Source: Candidatus Laterigemmans baculatus (GTDB lineage: Bacteria > Planctomycetota > Planctomycetia > Pirellulales > Pirellulaceae). Taken from it: 64,000 nucleotides of DNA. A program made the translations under genes and the position numbers. This document shows positions 1 to 8,719 of this stretch, in pieces (position 1 is the first letter of the stretch; every line of letters begins with the position of its first letter). The notes below the pieces were generated by a model, which saw only the letters and a list, made by a program, of their open reading frames with translations, made no database searches and had not been told where the DNA came from. The stretch lies in the NCBI RefSeq assembly GCF_010367455.1, contig NZ_WRPR01000033.1, positions 23,877-87,876 on the forward strand, given 5' to 3'.

Positions 1-219
1 GTCCTCGGGGCTTTGGACGGGGAAACCGCGAAATAGGATCGCTCCGTGCCGGTCGGCTTTCTGTTCGAAGTCCGACGCGTGAGCCGCCAGCCAGTCCACG
101 GTCTGGTCGAGTTTCGCCGCTGGCGATGCGCAACGCAGCACCAGTGGAAAGGGCTCGCCGCCGTGCTTCTGCTGTCCCCGGACCGAGACTGCTTCCACAT
201 CGAGAGCTTCCGCAGGCAT
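1..219 (-). CDS. TauD/TfdA-family dioxygenase, N-terminal fragment
   Basis: Reading leftwards from ATG at 219 gives an open frame of 73 codons that leaves the window. It holds the stretch GAILFRGFPV, typical of the N-terminal part of TauD/TfdA-like Fe(II)/2-oxoglutarate dioxygenases (clavaminate-synthase fold). The HxD...H iron ligands would lie beyond the edge and cannot be checked. A good ribosome binding site, AAGGAG, sits 7 bases before the ATG. The gene starts 21 bases after the aldo/keto reductase stop on the same strand, so the two are probably co-transcribed. Family call is moderate because only the first fifth or so of the protein is visible. Confidence 0.6.
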   Translation of the reverse strand, partial: MPAEALDVEAVSVRGQQKHGGEPFPLVLRCASPAAKLDQTVDWLAAHASDFEQKADRHGAILFRGFPVQSPED

Positions 220-240
220 CGTGAATCTCCTTGGGAGGGA

Positions 241-1251
241 TTATTCGTAGATTGGACAGAACGTGCCAAACGCCGATTCGCAAAACACGCCGGGGTCATT
301 GAAGCGGCGATTGCGATTTAAGTTTGTCAGAGACTGCATCTCGCTGTCACTCAGCTCGAAATCAAACAGGTCGAGGTTCTCCGCCAGCCGTTCCGGTCGG
401 GCGGTCTTGGGAACGACCGCCGTCCCACGCTGGACTCCCCAGCGGAGCACGACCTGGGCGGCCGTCTTGCCATGAGCCGCGGCGATCTCCCCGACGACCG
501 ATTCCGACAGTACCGACTCGTCCTCGCTCGCCATCCCCAGCGGAAGATAGGAACCGGCTCCGAGCGGCGAAAAACCGGTCACCGCGATTCCCTGCTGCTG
601 GCAAAACCGCAACAGTTTTTCCTGAGTCAGATAGGGGTGCAGTTCGACTTGCAACATTGCCGGAGCGGTCGTCGCTGAAGCGATCAGATCGCGGAGCAAA
701 GCGGTGTTGAAATTGCAGACTCCGATGTTCCGCACGAGCCCGTCCCGTACCAGTTGTTCCATCGCCCCCCAGGTCTCGGCGATCGGGACCGAGGCCAGCT
801 CCATTCGCGGCTCGGGGGCTTCGGGGTCATAGATCCATTCGGGCGGATAACGCTCGTCGAACGGAACGTAGCGGAGCGCGATCGGGAAATGGATCAGGTA
901 CAGATCTAAGTAGTCGAGTCGCAAATCTTGCAACGATTTTTCGACCGCCGGCCGGACATGCTCGGCGGCGTGGTAGGTATTCCACAGCTTGGAAGTAATC
1001 CACAGCTCCTCGCGGCGACAGCGACCCGCCTGCAAGACTCGCTCGAGTCCCTCGCCGACCTCGGCTTCGTTTCCGTAATCGGCGGCGCAGTCCAGATGGC
1101 GATACCCCTGGCTGACGGCCTGTTCGACGAGTCCCGCGACTTGCGGCTTGGGGATCTTCCACAGCCCCAATCCGACCGCGGGCATCTTCGCGCCGCCACG
1201 GAGTTCGAGTGTGGTCTCTTGAGGTCGATTCATGGTGGCAGTTTCATCCAT
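241..1251 (-). CDS. Aldo/keto reductase
   Basis: 336 residues, the usual AKR length. NAD(P)H-dependent carbonyl reductase with a TIM barrel; probably cytosolic. The catalytic tetrad is intact: Asp54 and Tyr59 in DCAADYG, Lys88 in ITSKLW, and His121 in LYLIHFP. The C-terminal half has the PKTARPERLAEN cofactor-binding segment. The substrate cannot be predicted. An alternative start is the ATG six codons downstream (1233). It lies just upstream of a dioxygenase-like gene on the same strand and diverges from the Gfo/Idh/MocA gene across a 337-base gap. Confidence 0.9.
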   Translation of the reverse strand: MDETATMNRPQETTLELRGGAKMPAVGLGLWKIPKPQVAGLVEQAVSQGYRHLDCAADYGNEAEVGEGLERVLQAGRCRREELWITSKLWNTYHAAEHVRPAVEKSLQDLRLDYLDLYLIHFPIALRYVPFDERYPPEWIYDPEAPEPRMELASVPIAETWGAMEQLVRDGLVRNIGVCNFNTALLRDLIASATTAPAMLQVELHPYLTQEKLLRFCQQQGIAVTGFSPLGAGSYLPLGMASEDESVLSESVVGEIAAAHGKTAAQVVLRWGVQRGTAVVPKTARPERLAENLDLFDFELSDSEMQSLTNLNRNRRFNDPGVFCESAFGTFCPIYE

Positions 1252-1588
1252 GGGCGGGTGCCCCGCGGACCGGCGACGACAATCCGCCGGAGGGCGCGGC
1301 AGCGAGTTGGCTTCCGCAGCAATTTAGCCGGACCGCGCACTCCCGTGGGACCGCAGCGGTTACCTTGGGGACGAATCTCGAACAATACCGCGACCGTCCG
1401 ACTGGATGATTCGCCAGCCGCCGGCCGTTAAGCCGGATTATTCATCAGCCGCAACGCGCTAGCGTCCGGTTACTGCTGCGTTTTCGAGAACCGGACGCTA
1501 GCGCGTTGCGGCTGATGGGTAGCACGTCCGACGAACTCAGAGAAATCATCCGGTCGAGCGCTACGAGAACCAATGGAGAAAGAGAGCG
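1252..1588. other. Intergenic region between divergent genes
   Basis: This gap between the aldo/keto reductase and the oxidoreductase should hold promoters for both, but no convincing -35/-10 pair was recognised. Its main feature is the large perfect inverted repeat at 1443-1517. The purine-rich GGAGAAAGAGAG just before the ATG at 1589 is a plausible ribosome binding site. Confidence 0.6.
1443..1517. repeat. Perfect 29-bp inverted repeat, GCTAGC family A
   Basis: Arms 1443-1471 and 1489-1517 are exact reverse complements around a 17-base loop. Each arm carries ACGCGCTAGCGTCCGGTT. Related copies lie at 8611-8683, 35545-35618 and 37736-37964. It would form a very stable hairpin and lies between genes. 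Confidence 0.95.
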
Positions 1589-2665
1589 ATGAGCGATTCC
1601 TCGGCCCGCGTTGGGGCCCCTGTCCGTTTCGGCTTGGTCGGTTTTGGGGCCTGGGGACGCTGCCACGCCGACGCGATCGCTAAATCGCGGGGCGGCGAGT
1701 TGGTCGCCATCGCCGCGCGCTCGGCTGAGAGTTGCAACGCCGCTCGCCGAGCCTATCCGGATGCCGAAGTCGTTTCTGATTATCGCCAGCTCGTTCAACG
1801 GCCCGATGTGGACGTGGTGGACGTCGTGCTGCCGAGCCATCTGCACCACGAAGTCAGCGCGGCGGTCCTCTCGGCGGGCAAACATCTGCTGCTCGAAAAG
1901 CCGATGGCAATCTCGCTCGAGGAGTGCGACGATCTGATCCGCCTCGCCCACCAGCACCAGCGGCTGTTGGCCGTGGGGCACGAGCTGCGGCTGTCGTCGC
2001 TGTGGGGGAAAGTCAAAGAAATGGTCGATGCGGGGTACGTCGGCACGCCGCAGTACGTGTTGGTCGAGCTGTCGCGGAAACCGTATCGGCCCGGAGCCGA
2101 TGGTTGGCGGTACGACATCGCGCGGGTGGGCAACTGGATCTTGGAGGAGCCGATCCACTTCTTTGATCTCGCCCGCTGGTATTTGGGCAGCGCCGGGGAG
2201 CCCGAGCGGGTCTACGCGGCGGCCAATTCGCGGCAGAGCGAACACCCCGAGCTGCAGGATAACTTCAGCGCAATCGTCCATTTTCCCGGTGGCGCCTACG
2301 CGGTCGTCTCGCAAACGCTGAGCGCGTTCGAGCACCATCAGACCGTGAAGCTGAGCGGGACCGACGGCGCTTTGTGGGCCAATTGGAGCGGAGCCCAGGA
2401 CCGCACCCGGCAGGCGAGCTACTCGCTCCGCGCGTTCAACGGCGGCGAGGTGGAGACGATTCCAATCGACAAACCGACCGGCGAACTATTCGAACTGGAA
2501 GACCAGGTGGAGATGGTCGCCGAGGCCGTCCGCCAGCGCCGACCGCTGGCCTGCACGGGGGTCGACGGTCGCTGGTCGGCGGCGATGTGCTTGGCGGCCG
2601 AGGCCTCGGTCCAAATGGGACAGCCGGTCGAGATCCCGCGGCCCAAACCGATCGGGCCTGCTTGA
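1589..2665 (+). CDS. Gfo/Idh/MocA-family oxidoreductase
   Basis: 358 residues, normal for the family. NAD(P)-dependent sugar or inositol-type dehydrogenase, cytosolic. The N-terminal Rossmann fold shows GLVGFGAWGRCHAD. The catalytic-lysine motif EKP follows in LLLEKPMAISLEECD, and the C-terminal alpha/beta domain has EEPIHFFDLARWYLG with the usual His/Asp pair. No Tat signal is present, unlike many secreted planctomycete paralogues. The gene stands alone on this strand and the substrate is unknown. Confidence 0.9.
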   Translation: MSDSSARVGAPVRFGLVGFGAWGRCHADAIAKSRGGELVAIAARSAESCNAARRAYPDAEVVSDYRQLVQRPDVDVVDVVLPSHLHHEVSAAVLSAGKHLLLEKPMAISLEECDDLIRLAHQHQRLLAVGHELRLSSLWGKVKEMVDAGYVGTPQYVLVELSRKPYRPGADGWRYDIARVGNWILEEPIHFFDLARWYLGSAGEPERVYAAANSRQSEHPELQDNFSAIVHFPGGAYAVVSQTLSAFEHHQTVKLSGTDGALWANWSGAQDRTRQASYSLRAFNGGEVETIPIDKPTGELFELEDQVEMVAEAVRQRRPLACTGVDGRWSAAMCLAAEASVQMGQPVEIPRPKPIGPA

Positions 2666-2730
2666 AAATCTCCGCCGACCGGTCGATGACCCTCGGAAAC
2701 GATCGTGCTACGCTTTCGCCCTCAGCCCGA

Positions 2731-2872
2731 TTGAGCCGAAGGCGCTAGCCTCGGGCCCCGGCCCGATTGAGCCGAAGGCGCTAGCCTCGAGCCCCGCGAC
2801 GCCTGGCTTATTGAGCTGAAGGCGCTAGCCTCGGGCCGAAAACAGGAAATGACACCCTCCCGGGGGGAGGGT
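2731..2872. repeat. Three direct GCTAGC family B copies plus a G/C palindrome
   Basis: TTGAGCCGAAGGCGCTAGCC recurs at 2731, 2767 and (one base changed) 2811, followed at 2854-2872 by the family D core CCCTCCCGGGGGGAGGG. The array fills the gap between the oxidoreductase and leuB. Translation through the family D core produces a spurious N-terminal extension of leuB. Confidence 0.9.
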
Positions 2873-2941
2873 GATGATGAAATGAGTGTTTACCGACGGA
2901 CCCCAATCCCTATTTCAAAGTCAACGTGGACGGAGACGAAC

Positions 2942-4015
2942 GTGCGAGCGAATCTAGTGCTGTTGCCCGGTGATGGGATCGGTCCCGAGATCATCGACCA
3001 AGCCGAGCGGGTATTGGTCGCTGTCGCTGAGAAGTTCGGCCATCAATTCGAGCTCGAGCGGCACTTGATCGGCGGGATCGCGATCGACGAGACGGGCGAC
3101 CCGCTGCCGCAACCAACGATCGACGCCTGCCGGGCTTCGGCCGCCGTGCTGCTCGGGGCCGTCGGGGGACCGAAGTGGGACGATCCGAACGCCAAAACGC
3201 GGCCCGAAGCGGGGCTGCTGAAAATCCGCAAGGAGCTCGGCCTGTTCGCCAACTTGCGTCCCATCCAGACCTACCCGGAATTGGTCGACGCCTCGCCGCT
3301 TCGCCGCGAGATCGTCGAAGGGACCGACATCCTGTTCGTCCGCGAATTGACCGGCGGGATCTATTTTGGCCCGTCCGGCAAGGGCGAAGTCGACGGGCAC
3401 GAGTCGGCCTACGCGACGATGCTCTACACCGTTCCGGAAATCGAGCGGGTGGTCCGCTTGGCGGCCGAAGCGGCTCGCGGACGTCGCGGGAAATTGTGCA
3501 GCGTCGACAAAGCGAACGTCTTGGAGCCGAGTCGGCTGTGGCGGCGCGTCGCCGACCGCGTCGTCCGCGAAGAGTTCCCCGACCTCGACTACTCGGTGGT
3601 CCTGGTCGATGCGATGGCGATGCACTTGATCAGCCGTCCCCGCGACTTCGACGTGATCGTGACCAGCAATCTGTTTGGCGACATCCTGACCGACGAGGCT
3701 TCGATGCTTCCCGGTTCGCTGGGGATGCTGCCGAGCGCTTCGGTCGGTGCGAGCGGACCGGGGCTGTTCGAGCCGATCCACGGCTCGGCTCCCGACATCG
3801 CTGGTCGCGGGATCGCCAACCCGCTGGCGACGATCCTCGCCTCGGCAATGATGCTCAAGCACTCGCTGCAGTTGCACGACGAAGCGGCAGCGATCGAAGC
3901 AGCGGTTCGGAAAGTCTTGGCCGACGGGGCGCGAACGGCCGACATCGCCCGCGGCGGAGCCTCGATCTCCACCACCGCGATGGGCGACCGTGTCCTCCAG
4001 GCCCTCGCCTCCTGA
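2942..4015 (+). CDS. leuB: 3-isopropylmalate dehydrogenase
   Basis: Leucine biosynthesis: NAD-dependent oxidative decarboxylation of 3-isopropylmalate; cytosolic dimer. The protein opens with [13 protein letters not shown] and carries the signature segment [19 protein letters not shown] near the C-terminal third, with ELTGGIYFG in the middle. I chose GTG at 2942 because GGAG lies 6 bases upstream and it gives 357 residues, the usual LeuB length. Longer in-frame starts at 2849 and 2882 begin in or just after the intergenic palindrome. leuC, leuD and leuA are not adjacent. Confidence 0.95.
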   Translation: MRANLVLLPGDGIGPEIIDQAERVLVAVAEKFGHQFELERHLIGGIAIDETGDPLPQPTIDACRASAAVLLGAVGGPKWDDPNAKTRPEAGLLKIRKELGLFANLRPIQTYPELVDASPLRREIVEGTDILFVRELTGGIYFGPSGKGEVDGHESAYATMLYTVPEIERVVRLAAEAARGRRGKLCSVDKANVLEPSRLWRRVADRVVREEFPDLDYSVVLVDAMAMHLISRPRDFDVIVTSNLFGDILTDEASMLPGSLGMLPSASVGASGPGLFEPIHGSAPDIAGRGIANPLATILASAMMLKHSLQLHDEAAAIEAAVRKVLADGARTADIARGGASISTTAMGDRVLQALAS

Positions 4016-4020
4016 GACGC

Positions 4021-4122
4021 ATAGTCGCCTTTCGCTCCGCGAAAGTAGCGCTCGCGTAGTCACCTTTCGCTCCGATGAAGTAGCGGTAAAAACGCAACTT
4101 TCGCGGAGCGAAAGGCGACTAT
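4021..4122. repeat. 26-bp inverted repeat, TTTCGCTCCGCGAAAG family C
   Basis: Arms 4021-4046 and 4097-4122 are perfect reverse complements with a partial third copy near 4057-4085. The core is GTCGCCTTTCGCTCCGCGAA. It lies between the convergent leuB and MMPL genes and could end transcription from either side. The same family recurs at 40722 and 56739-56861. Confidence 0.95.
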
Positions 4123-4150
4123 TTGCATTCAACCCGTCCGGCGGCGGATT

Positions 4151-6475
4151 TCACTCGACCGCCGCAGTTTCTTCCGCGGCGGCCTCTTCCTCCGTGGGCG
4201 GGTCGTCCGAGACGAGCGGGTCGTGGGCGTTTGGCGGGGGCAAGAACCAGCGGCCGAGCGGACTGGCGAGCAGTGCCGGGAGCACGATCAGGTCGCCGAC
4301 CGTCGCGATCATCAACAGCAGCACGAGCATCCATGCGAAGCTCCGCGCCGGGAGGAAGTTGCTGGAGGTGAACGTCAGCATTCCGGCGGCACAGATCAGC
4401 GCGGTCTGCAGCAGGGCTCGACCGCAGTGTCGGTAGGTCTCGTGGATCGCGTAGATCGCTCCATGCCCGTGCAGCAGCTCCCGCTTGTAAGTCGCCAGGA
4501 AGTGGAACGTCCCGTCGACGGCGATCCCCAGCGCCACGCTGGCGGTCATCAGCGATCCGATATCGACCGACCAACCCATCCAGCCCATCGAGCCAAACAA
4601 GATCAGCGGCGGAAAGATGTTGGGGATCATCGCCACGAGCGCCGCCCAGAGGCTGCGGAGGATGAAGACCATCACGCAGCTGACCAGCAGGATCGCGGTC
4701 AGGAAGCTGTTGAACAAGTCGGCCAGCAAGGCCCGCTGCACTTCGTAGACGGCTGAAGTGACACCGGTGTAGGTAATTTCGATCGACTCGGCTTCCGGCT
4801 CTTCCAGGAGCGGATCGATCCGCTCGCGGAGTCGGTCCAAGAATTGGCGGTAGTCGATATCGCCGCGGCCGGTAACCCGTCCGCTGACCCGCCACAGCTG
4901 CGCTTCGCCGTCGCTACGGATGTAGCCCGCCGCGGCGAGATCGCCGAGCCGATCGCGGAGCCGGCTTTCGTAGACGGCTCGTTGCGTGGTCGCTCGAAAG
5001 CCGCTTCCGCGGGGCAGCGGCGGCATGAATGTGATCGCCGAGATCGCCCCTTCGACCAACTCGACTTGCCGCGCCTCGGCATGCACGCGAGTGACGAAGG
5101 CGGCTCGCTCGACCAGGTCGAGCGGATTGTCGCCGTCGAACCGCACGATGACTTCGACCGGGACCAGCGGCGTGACGTGCTCCTGGAACCAGTGGTGGTC
5201 TTCGACCGCGCGGGTCTCGGGCGAGAGCAGTGAGACGACATCCAGCGTCGTCGTCACCCGCGTTAGCCCCCAGCCGAACCCGATCAGGGCGAGCAAGGCG
5301 ACCACCGTCAGCAGACCATTCCAGCGGCGCATCACCGCGGTCAGCAGCACCCATACGCTCTTGCCCCCGACTTTCTCCAATCGCCGCAGCGTAAAGCGAC
5401 GCTTGCGGAGGAAGCGTTGAGCCCCGGGCCACCACTGCATCGCCCCGGGCAACAGCAAGAACAGCAGGACCATGGTCAGCAGAACGACAAACGCGCCGAG
5501 GACGCCGAATTGCCGCACCGGCTCGACGTCGCTGACCAGCAGCGAGCCCAAGCCGAAGGCCGTCGTCACCGCCGCGAGCATCCCGGGCCGCCAGCCTTTG
5601 GCCAGCGCGTGCGCCGTCGCCGTCCGCTTTCTGCCCTCGCGGAGCGCTTCGTAGTAGTAATTGACGAGGTGGATGCCCGCCGAGATCGTCAGCACGAAGA
5701 CCAGCGGCGGCAATACGATCAGCACCGCGTTCATCGTTGCACCGGAATAGTAGAGCGCGGCCAGGGCGACGCCTTGCCCGAGGGCGGCGACGGCGACGAC
5801 CGGCAGCGTGAACCAGAGCGAGCGGAGGCACAGCCAGCACAGCAGGAACGAGAGCACCGCCGAGGGGACCGCGAAGGTCTGGATCGACTGGACGCTGAAC
5901 AGGTCGATGGCCATTCCGTCGATCGGCGGCCCCGCCAAGCGATACTTGGCACGGGGCAAATTCACCGTGGCGTCGGCCGCCTTGAGGATGATCTGCAGGG
6001 CCTGCTCTCGCTGCTCGGCTCCGAGCGGCGTCAACTCGAACGCCGCGCAGGTGGTCTCTCCGTCGGGACCGATCAGCACGTTCTCCAGACGGCTGACCGC
6101 CGCCCGGCGGGGGATGCCGACCTCGGTCAACTCGCGAAGCGTCTCGTATCCGTTGGGAGTTCCCGCAAACAGCTCGGGTTCCCCCGCGGCCCAACGCTGC
6201 TGCCGAACCCGCTCGACTTCCTCGGCCAGTGCCTTCAGTCGCTCGTCGTCGATCGTACAGCCGGGCCAACTGATCAGGATCAGCTCGTGCACGTCGAACT
6301 GCTCGATGTACTCTCGGAAAGCCCGCAGCGAGTCGGACTCCGGTGGAATCCACCGCACCGGTGCGTTGAACATGCTCGCGATCGCACTTTGGGCGCCGTG
6401 CAGCACCAGCGGCAACGAGGCGGCCATTGCGAGCAGAGTGGCGAACGAGAGATAGGCGAGGAATTTTCGACGCAT
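4151..6475 (-). CDS. RND/MMPL-family exporter
   Basis: 774 residues with two similar halves, each a membrane segment, a large extracytoplasmic loop and a five-helix bundle, as in MMPL and Patched-like RND proteins. The first helix is residues 5-25; helix clusters follow at roughly 205-340 and 590-745, with a central helix near 385-405. Such proteins move lipids, hopanoids or other hydrophobic substrates using the proton gradient; the substrate here is unknown. The C-terminal tail is acidic and cytoplasmic (EEEAAAEE). No adaptor or outer-membrane partner lies alongside. It is divergent from the epimerase gene, with 89 bases between. Confidence 0.85.
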   Translation of the reverse strand: MRRKFLAYLSFATLLAMAASLPLVLHGAQSAIASMFNAPVRWIPPESDSLRAFREYIEQFDVHELILISWPGCTIDDERLKALAEEVERVRQQRWAAGEPELFAGTPNGYETLRELTEVGIPRRAAVSRLENVLIGPDGETTCAAFELTPLGAEQREQALQIILKAADATVNLPRAKYRLAGPPIDGMAIDLFSVQSIQTFAVPSAVLSFLLCWLCLRSLWFTLPVVAVAALGQGVALAALYYSGATMNAVLIVLPPLVFVLTISAGIHLVNYYYEALREGRKRTATAHALAKGWRPGMLAAVTTAFGLGSLLVSDVEPVRQFGVLGAFVVLLTMVLLFLLLPGAMQWWPGAQRFLRKRRFTLRRLEKVGGKSVWVLLTAVMRRWNGLLTVVALLALIGFGWGLTRVTTTLDVVSLLSPETRAVEDHHWFQEHVTPLVPVEVIVRFDGDNPLDLVERAAFVTRVHAEARQVELVEGAISAITFMPPLPRGSGFRATTQRAVYESRLRDRLGDLAAAGYIRSDGEAQLWRVSGRVTGRGDIDYRQFLDRLRERIDPLLEEPEAESIEITYTGVTSAVYEVQRALLADLFNSFLTAILLVSCVMVFILRSLWAALVAMIPNIFPPLILFGSMGWMGWSVDIGSLMTASVALGIAVDGTFHFLATYKRELLHGHGAIYAIHETYRHCGRALLQTALICAAGMLTFTSSNFLPARSFAWMLVLLLMIATVGDLIVLPALLASPLGRWFLPPPNAHDPLVSDDPPTEEEAAAEETAAVE

Positions 6476-6564
6476 GGCGTAGCCAGGCTAGCGGCACAAT
6501 CGAGGTGGTGGACAGTGCGAATTGTGGCAACTACCTTGGCTCGTCGAAAGTACAAGGGCCATCC

Positions 6565-7743
6565 ATGCGAATCGTGCGGTTCTCGATCTACCTCCTCCGG
6601 CTTCCCCTTCGCCACGAGATCAAGCACGCCTCGGCAGCCCGCAGCGACAGCGTCAACGTGCTGATCGCTTGCGACTTGGCCGACGGAACACGCGGCTGGG
6701 GCGAGGGCGTGCCGCGGTCCTACGTGACGGGCGAAACGCCTGTAGGGGTTGTTGAACAGCTGCGGGCAACCGATCTAGCCGCCCAGTGGAGCGACGACTG
6801 CGAATCCTGGCCGGACGTGATCGCGATGTGCGATCGCTTCGCGCCCGCGGCGGTTCGCGAGGATCCTCGCGGCTGTTATGGAAACGCCCTGCGATGCGCC
6901 GTCGAGCTCAGCGTGCTGGACGCGTTTGGCCAACGGTTCGGCGAGCCCGTGAGCCGCGTGACCGCCCACCTGGCATCGGCAGCAAATATCGCCACCACCC
7001 TTTCCACGGTTCGGTACTCGGGGGCCGTCACCGCCGCTTCGCCGCGCCGCGAAGCGACGAGCGCGGTAAAAATGCGGCTCTACGGCTTTCGCGACTGCAA
7101 GGTGAAGGTCGCGGTCGGGGGCGACGAGGCGGCGCGGCTCCGACGTCTTCGCCGTTGGCTCGGCGGGCGAATGGTGATTCGGATCGACGCCAACGAAGGC
7201 TGGTCGGCCGACGTGGCGGCAAAGCAAATCGAGTCGCTCGCCCGCTACGGAATCGCCAGCGTCGAGCAGCCCGTGCGGCATGAAGAGGTCGACGCACTCG
7301 CCGAGATCCGCAAGCAAGTCGCCACGCCGATCATGCTCGATGAATCGCTGACCGGAATGCAGGACGCCGAGCAGGCGGTGCGAACCCAGACCTGCGACTT
7401 GTTCAATATCCGCTTGTCGAAATGCGGAGGGTATCTCCACTCGCTCCGCTTAGCCGCCTATGCTCATCAGTCGGGCTTGGGCTACCAGCTCGGCTGCCAC
7501 CCGGGCGAATCGCCGATCCTTTCGGCCGCCGGCCGTCATTGGGCCACGACCGTCCGCGATGTGAGGTTCCTGGAAGGCTCCTACGATCGCCACCTCCTGA
7601 CGCGATTACTGACGCACGAAGACATCACGTTTGGCTACGGAGGCCGCGCTGCGGCGCTGACTCGTCCGGGACTGGGCGTATCGGTCGATGCAAAAGCGCT
7701 CCGCGACTTGGCCGAGCCACAATCCGTGGTGGAGGTTTTGTAA
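6565..7743 (+). CDS. Enolase-superfamily dipeptide epimerase / muconate cycloisomerase-like
   Basis: 392 residues. Mg-dependent enolase-superfamily enzyme of the muconate-lactonizing subgroup, which includes L-Ala-D/L-Glu epimerases of murein peptide recycling. Catalytic and metal residues are all visible: Lys179 and Lys181 in KVK, Asp208 in RIDANEGW, Glu234 in VEQPV, Asp259 in MLDES, and Lys286 in LSKCGG. The ATG at 6565 matches the family N-terminus; a longer frame from 6427 would add 46 residues unlike the family. The stop abuts the GTG of the next hydrolase gene with no gap, implying translational coupling. Exact substrate is uncertain. Confidence 0.85.
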   Translation: MRIVRFSIYLLRLPLRHEIKHASAARSDSVNVLIACDLADGTRGWGEGVPRSYVTGETPVGVVEQLRATDLAAQWSDDCESWPDVIAMCDRFAPAAVREDPRGCYGNALRCAVELSVLDAFGQRFGEPVSRVTAHLASAANIATTLSTVRYSGAVTAASPRREATSAVKMRLYGFRDCKVKVAVGGDEAARLRRLRRWLGGRMVIRIDANEGWSADVAAKQIESLARYGIASVEQPVRHEEVDALAEIRKQVATPIMLDESLTGMQDAEQAVRTQTCDLFNIRLSKCGGYLHSLRLAAYAHQSGLGYQLGCHPGESPILSAAGRHWATTVRDVRFLEGSYDRHLLTRLLTHEDITFGYGGRAAALTRPGLGVSVDAKALRDLAEPQSVVEVL

Positions 7744-8589
7744 GTGCACTCCCCTGCCCCGCGGATCGAATCCTTCACCGCCACGGACGGCTACGCATTC
7801 GCATGCCGCCGCTGGGAGAGCGATGCGCCGCGGGCAAACGTGGTGGTGCTGCACGGAATTATCAGCCACAGCGGATGGTATCTGAAAACCGGCGAGCATC
7901 TGGCCCAGGCCGGTTTCGCCGTCCATGCCCTCGATCGCCGTGGCTCGGGATCGAATGGACAGGCCCGAGGGGATGTGGACCGTTATCCCACCTGGATCGC
8001 CGATGTCGAGCAGTACATCGAAGCGCTCGGGGACAACGTTCCGGTGCTGTTGGTGGGGATCAGCTGGGGTGGATTATTGGCGACCGCCGTGGCGCGGCGG
8101 CATCCCGAGCGGATCGCAGGGCTGGGGCTGATCTGTCCCGGTCTCTTCGCCCGAAAAGGGACCAGCGCGATTCAGTATTACGCCGTACGCACCGCCGCGC
8201 GGTGGGGGATGGCCAGCTGGCGGTTTCCGGTTCCCCTCCGCGATCCCCGGTTGTTCACCGACTCGCCCTCCTGGCAGGCCTTCATCCGCGACGATCCCGA
8301 GACGCTTCGCAAAGTGACGCTGCGACTGGCCCGAGCGTCGGGCGAGTTGTACCTCGACACGGTTCGCGATCCCGAGTTGATCCGCGTGCCGACACTGCTG
8401 ATGCTGGCTGGCAAGGACCCGATCATCAAGAACGAGGAAGTCCGCGCCTTCGTCGAAAAGTTTTCCACGGGCCAGCAAACGATCCTCGAGTACCCCGAGG
8501 CGAGCCACACGCTGGAATTTGAACCCGACCCGTCGAAGTATCTCAGCGATCTCGAAGCCTGGTGCCGAGCGGCAAGCGAGCGGCGTTAG
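7744..8589 (+). CDS. Alpha/beta hydrolase, S33 / monoacylglycerol lipase-like
   Basis: 281 residues with an alpha/beta-hydrolase fold: VVLHGIISHSGWY oxyanion region, nucleophile Ser107 in GISWGG, Asp near LMLAGKDPI, and His in EASHTLE. It resembles the serine aminopeptidase S33/lysophospholipase group; esterase or lipase activity is more likely than peptidase. The start is the GTG directly after the epimerase TAA, so the pair forms one operon. No signal peptide is seen. Confidence 0.85.
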   Translation: MHSPAPRIESFTATDGYAFACRRWESDAPRANVVVLHGIISHSGWYLKTGEHLAQAGFAVHALDRRGSGSNGQARGDVDRYPTWIADVEQYIEALGDNVPVLLVGISWGGLLATAVARRHPERIAGLGLICPGLFARKGTSAIQYYAVRTAARWGMASWRFPVPLRDPRLFTDSPSWQAFIRDDPETLRKVTLRLARASGELYLDTVRDPELIRVPTLLMLAGKDPIIKNEEVRAFVEKFSTGQQTILEYPEASHTLEFEPDPSKYLSDLEAWCRAASERR

Positions 8590-8610
8590 CAGCGAGTCCT
8601 TTGAATTTTT

Positions 8611-8683
8611 ATCAGCCGCCGGGCGCTAGCCCCCGGTTGCCGAAAAGCCCGTGGGAACCGGACGCTAGCGCGTGGCGGCTGAT
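8611..8683. repeat. GCTAGC family A inverted repeat
   Basis: Imperfect inverted repeat of about 28 bp per arm (8611-8638 and 8656-8683), both arms centred on GCTAGC. It separates the convergent hydrolase and GH3-type genes and may act as a bidirectional terminator. Confidence 0.9.
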
Positions 8684-8719
8684 TCCGCACAGTAAACCAA
8701 CAGTCAACGGGATCACACC

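Noticed and set aside
46..321. Open frame of 91 codons at the left edge on the + strand
   Set aside because: It lies opposite the dioxygenase start, which has a strong ribosome binding site and a family motif.
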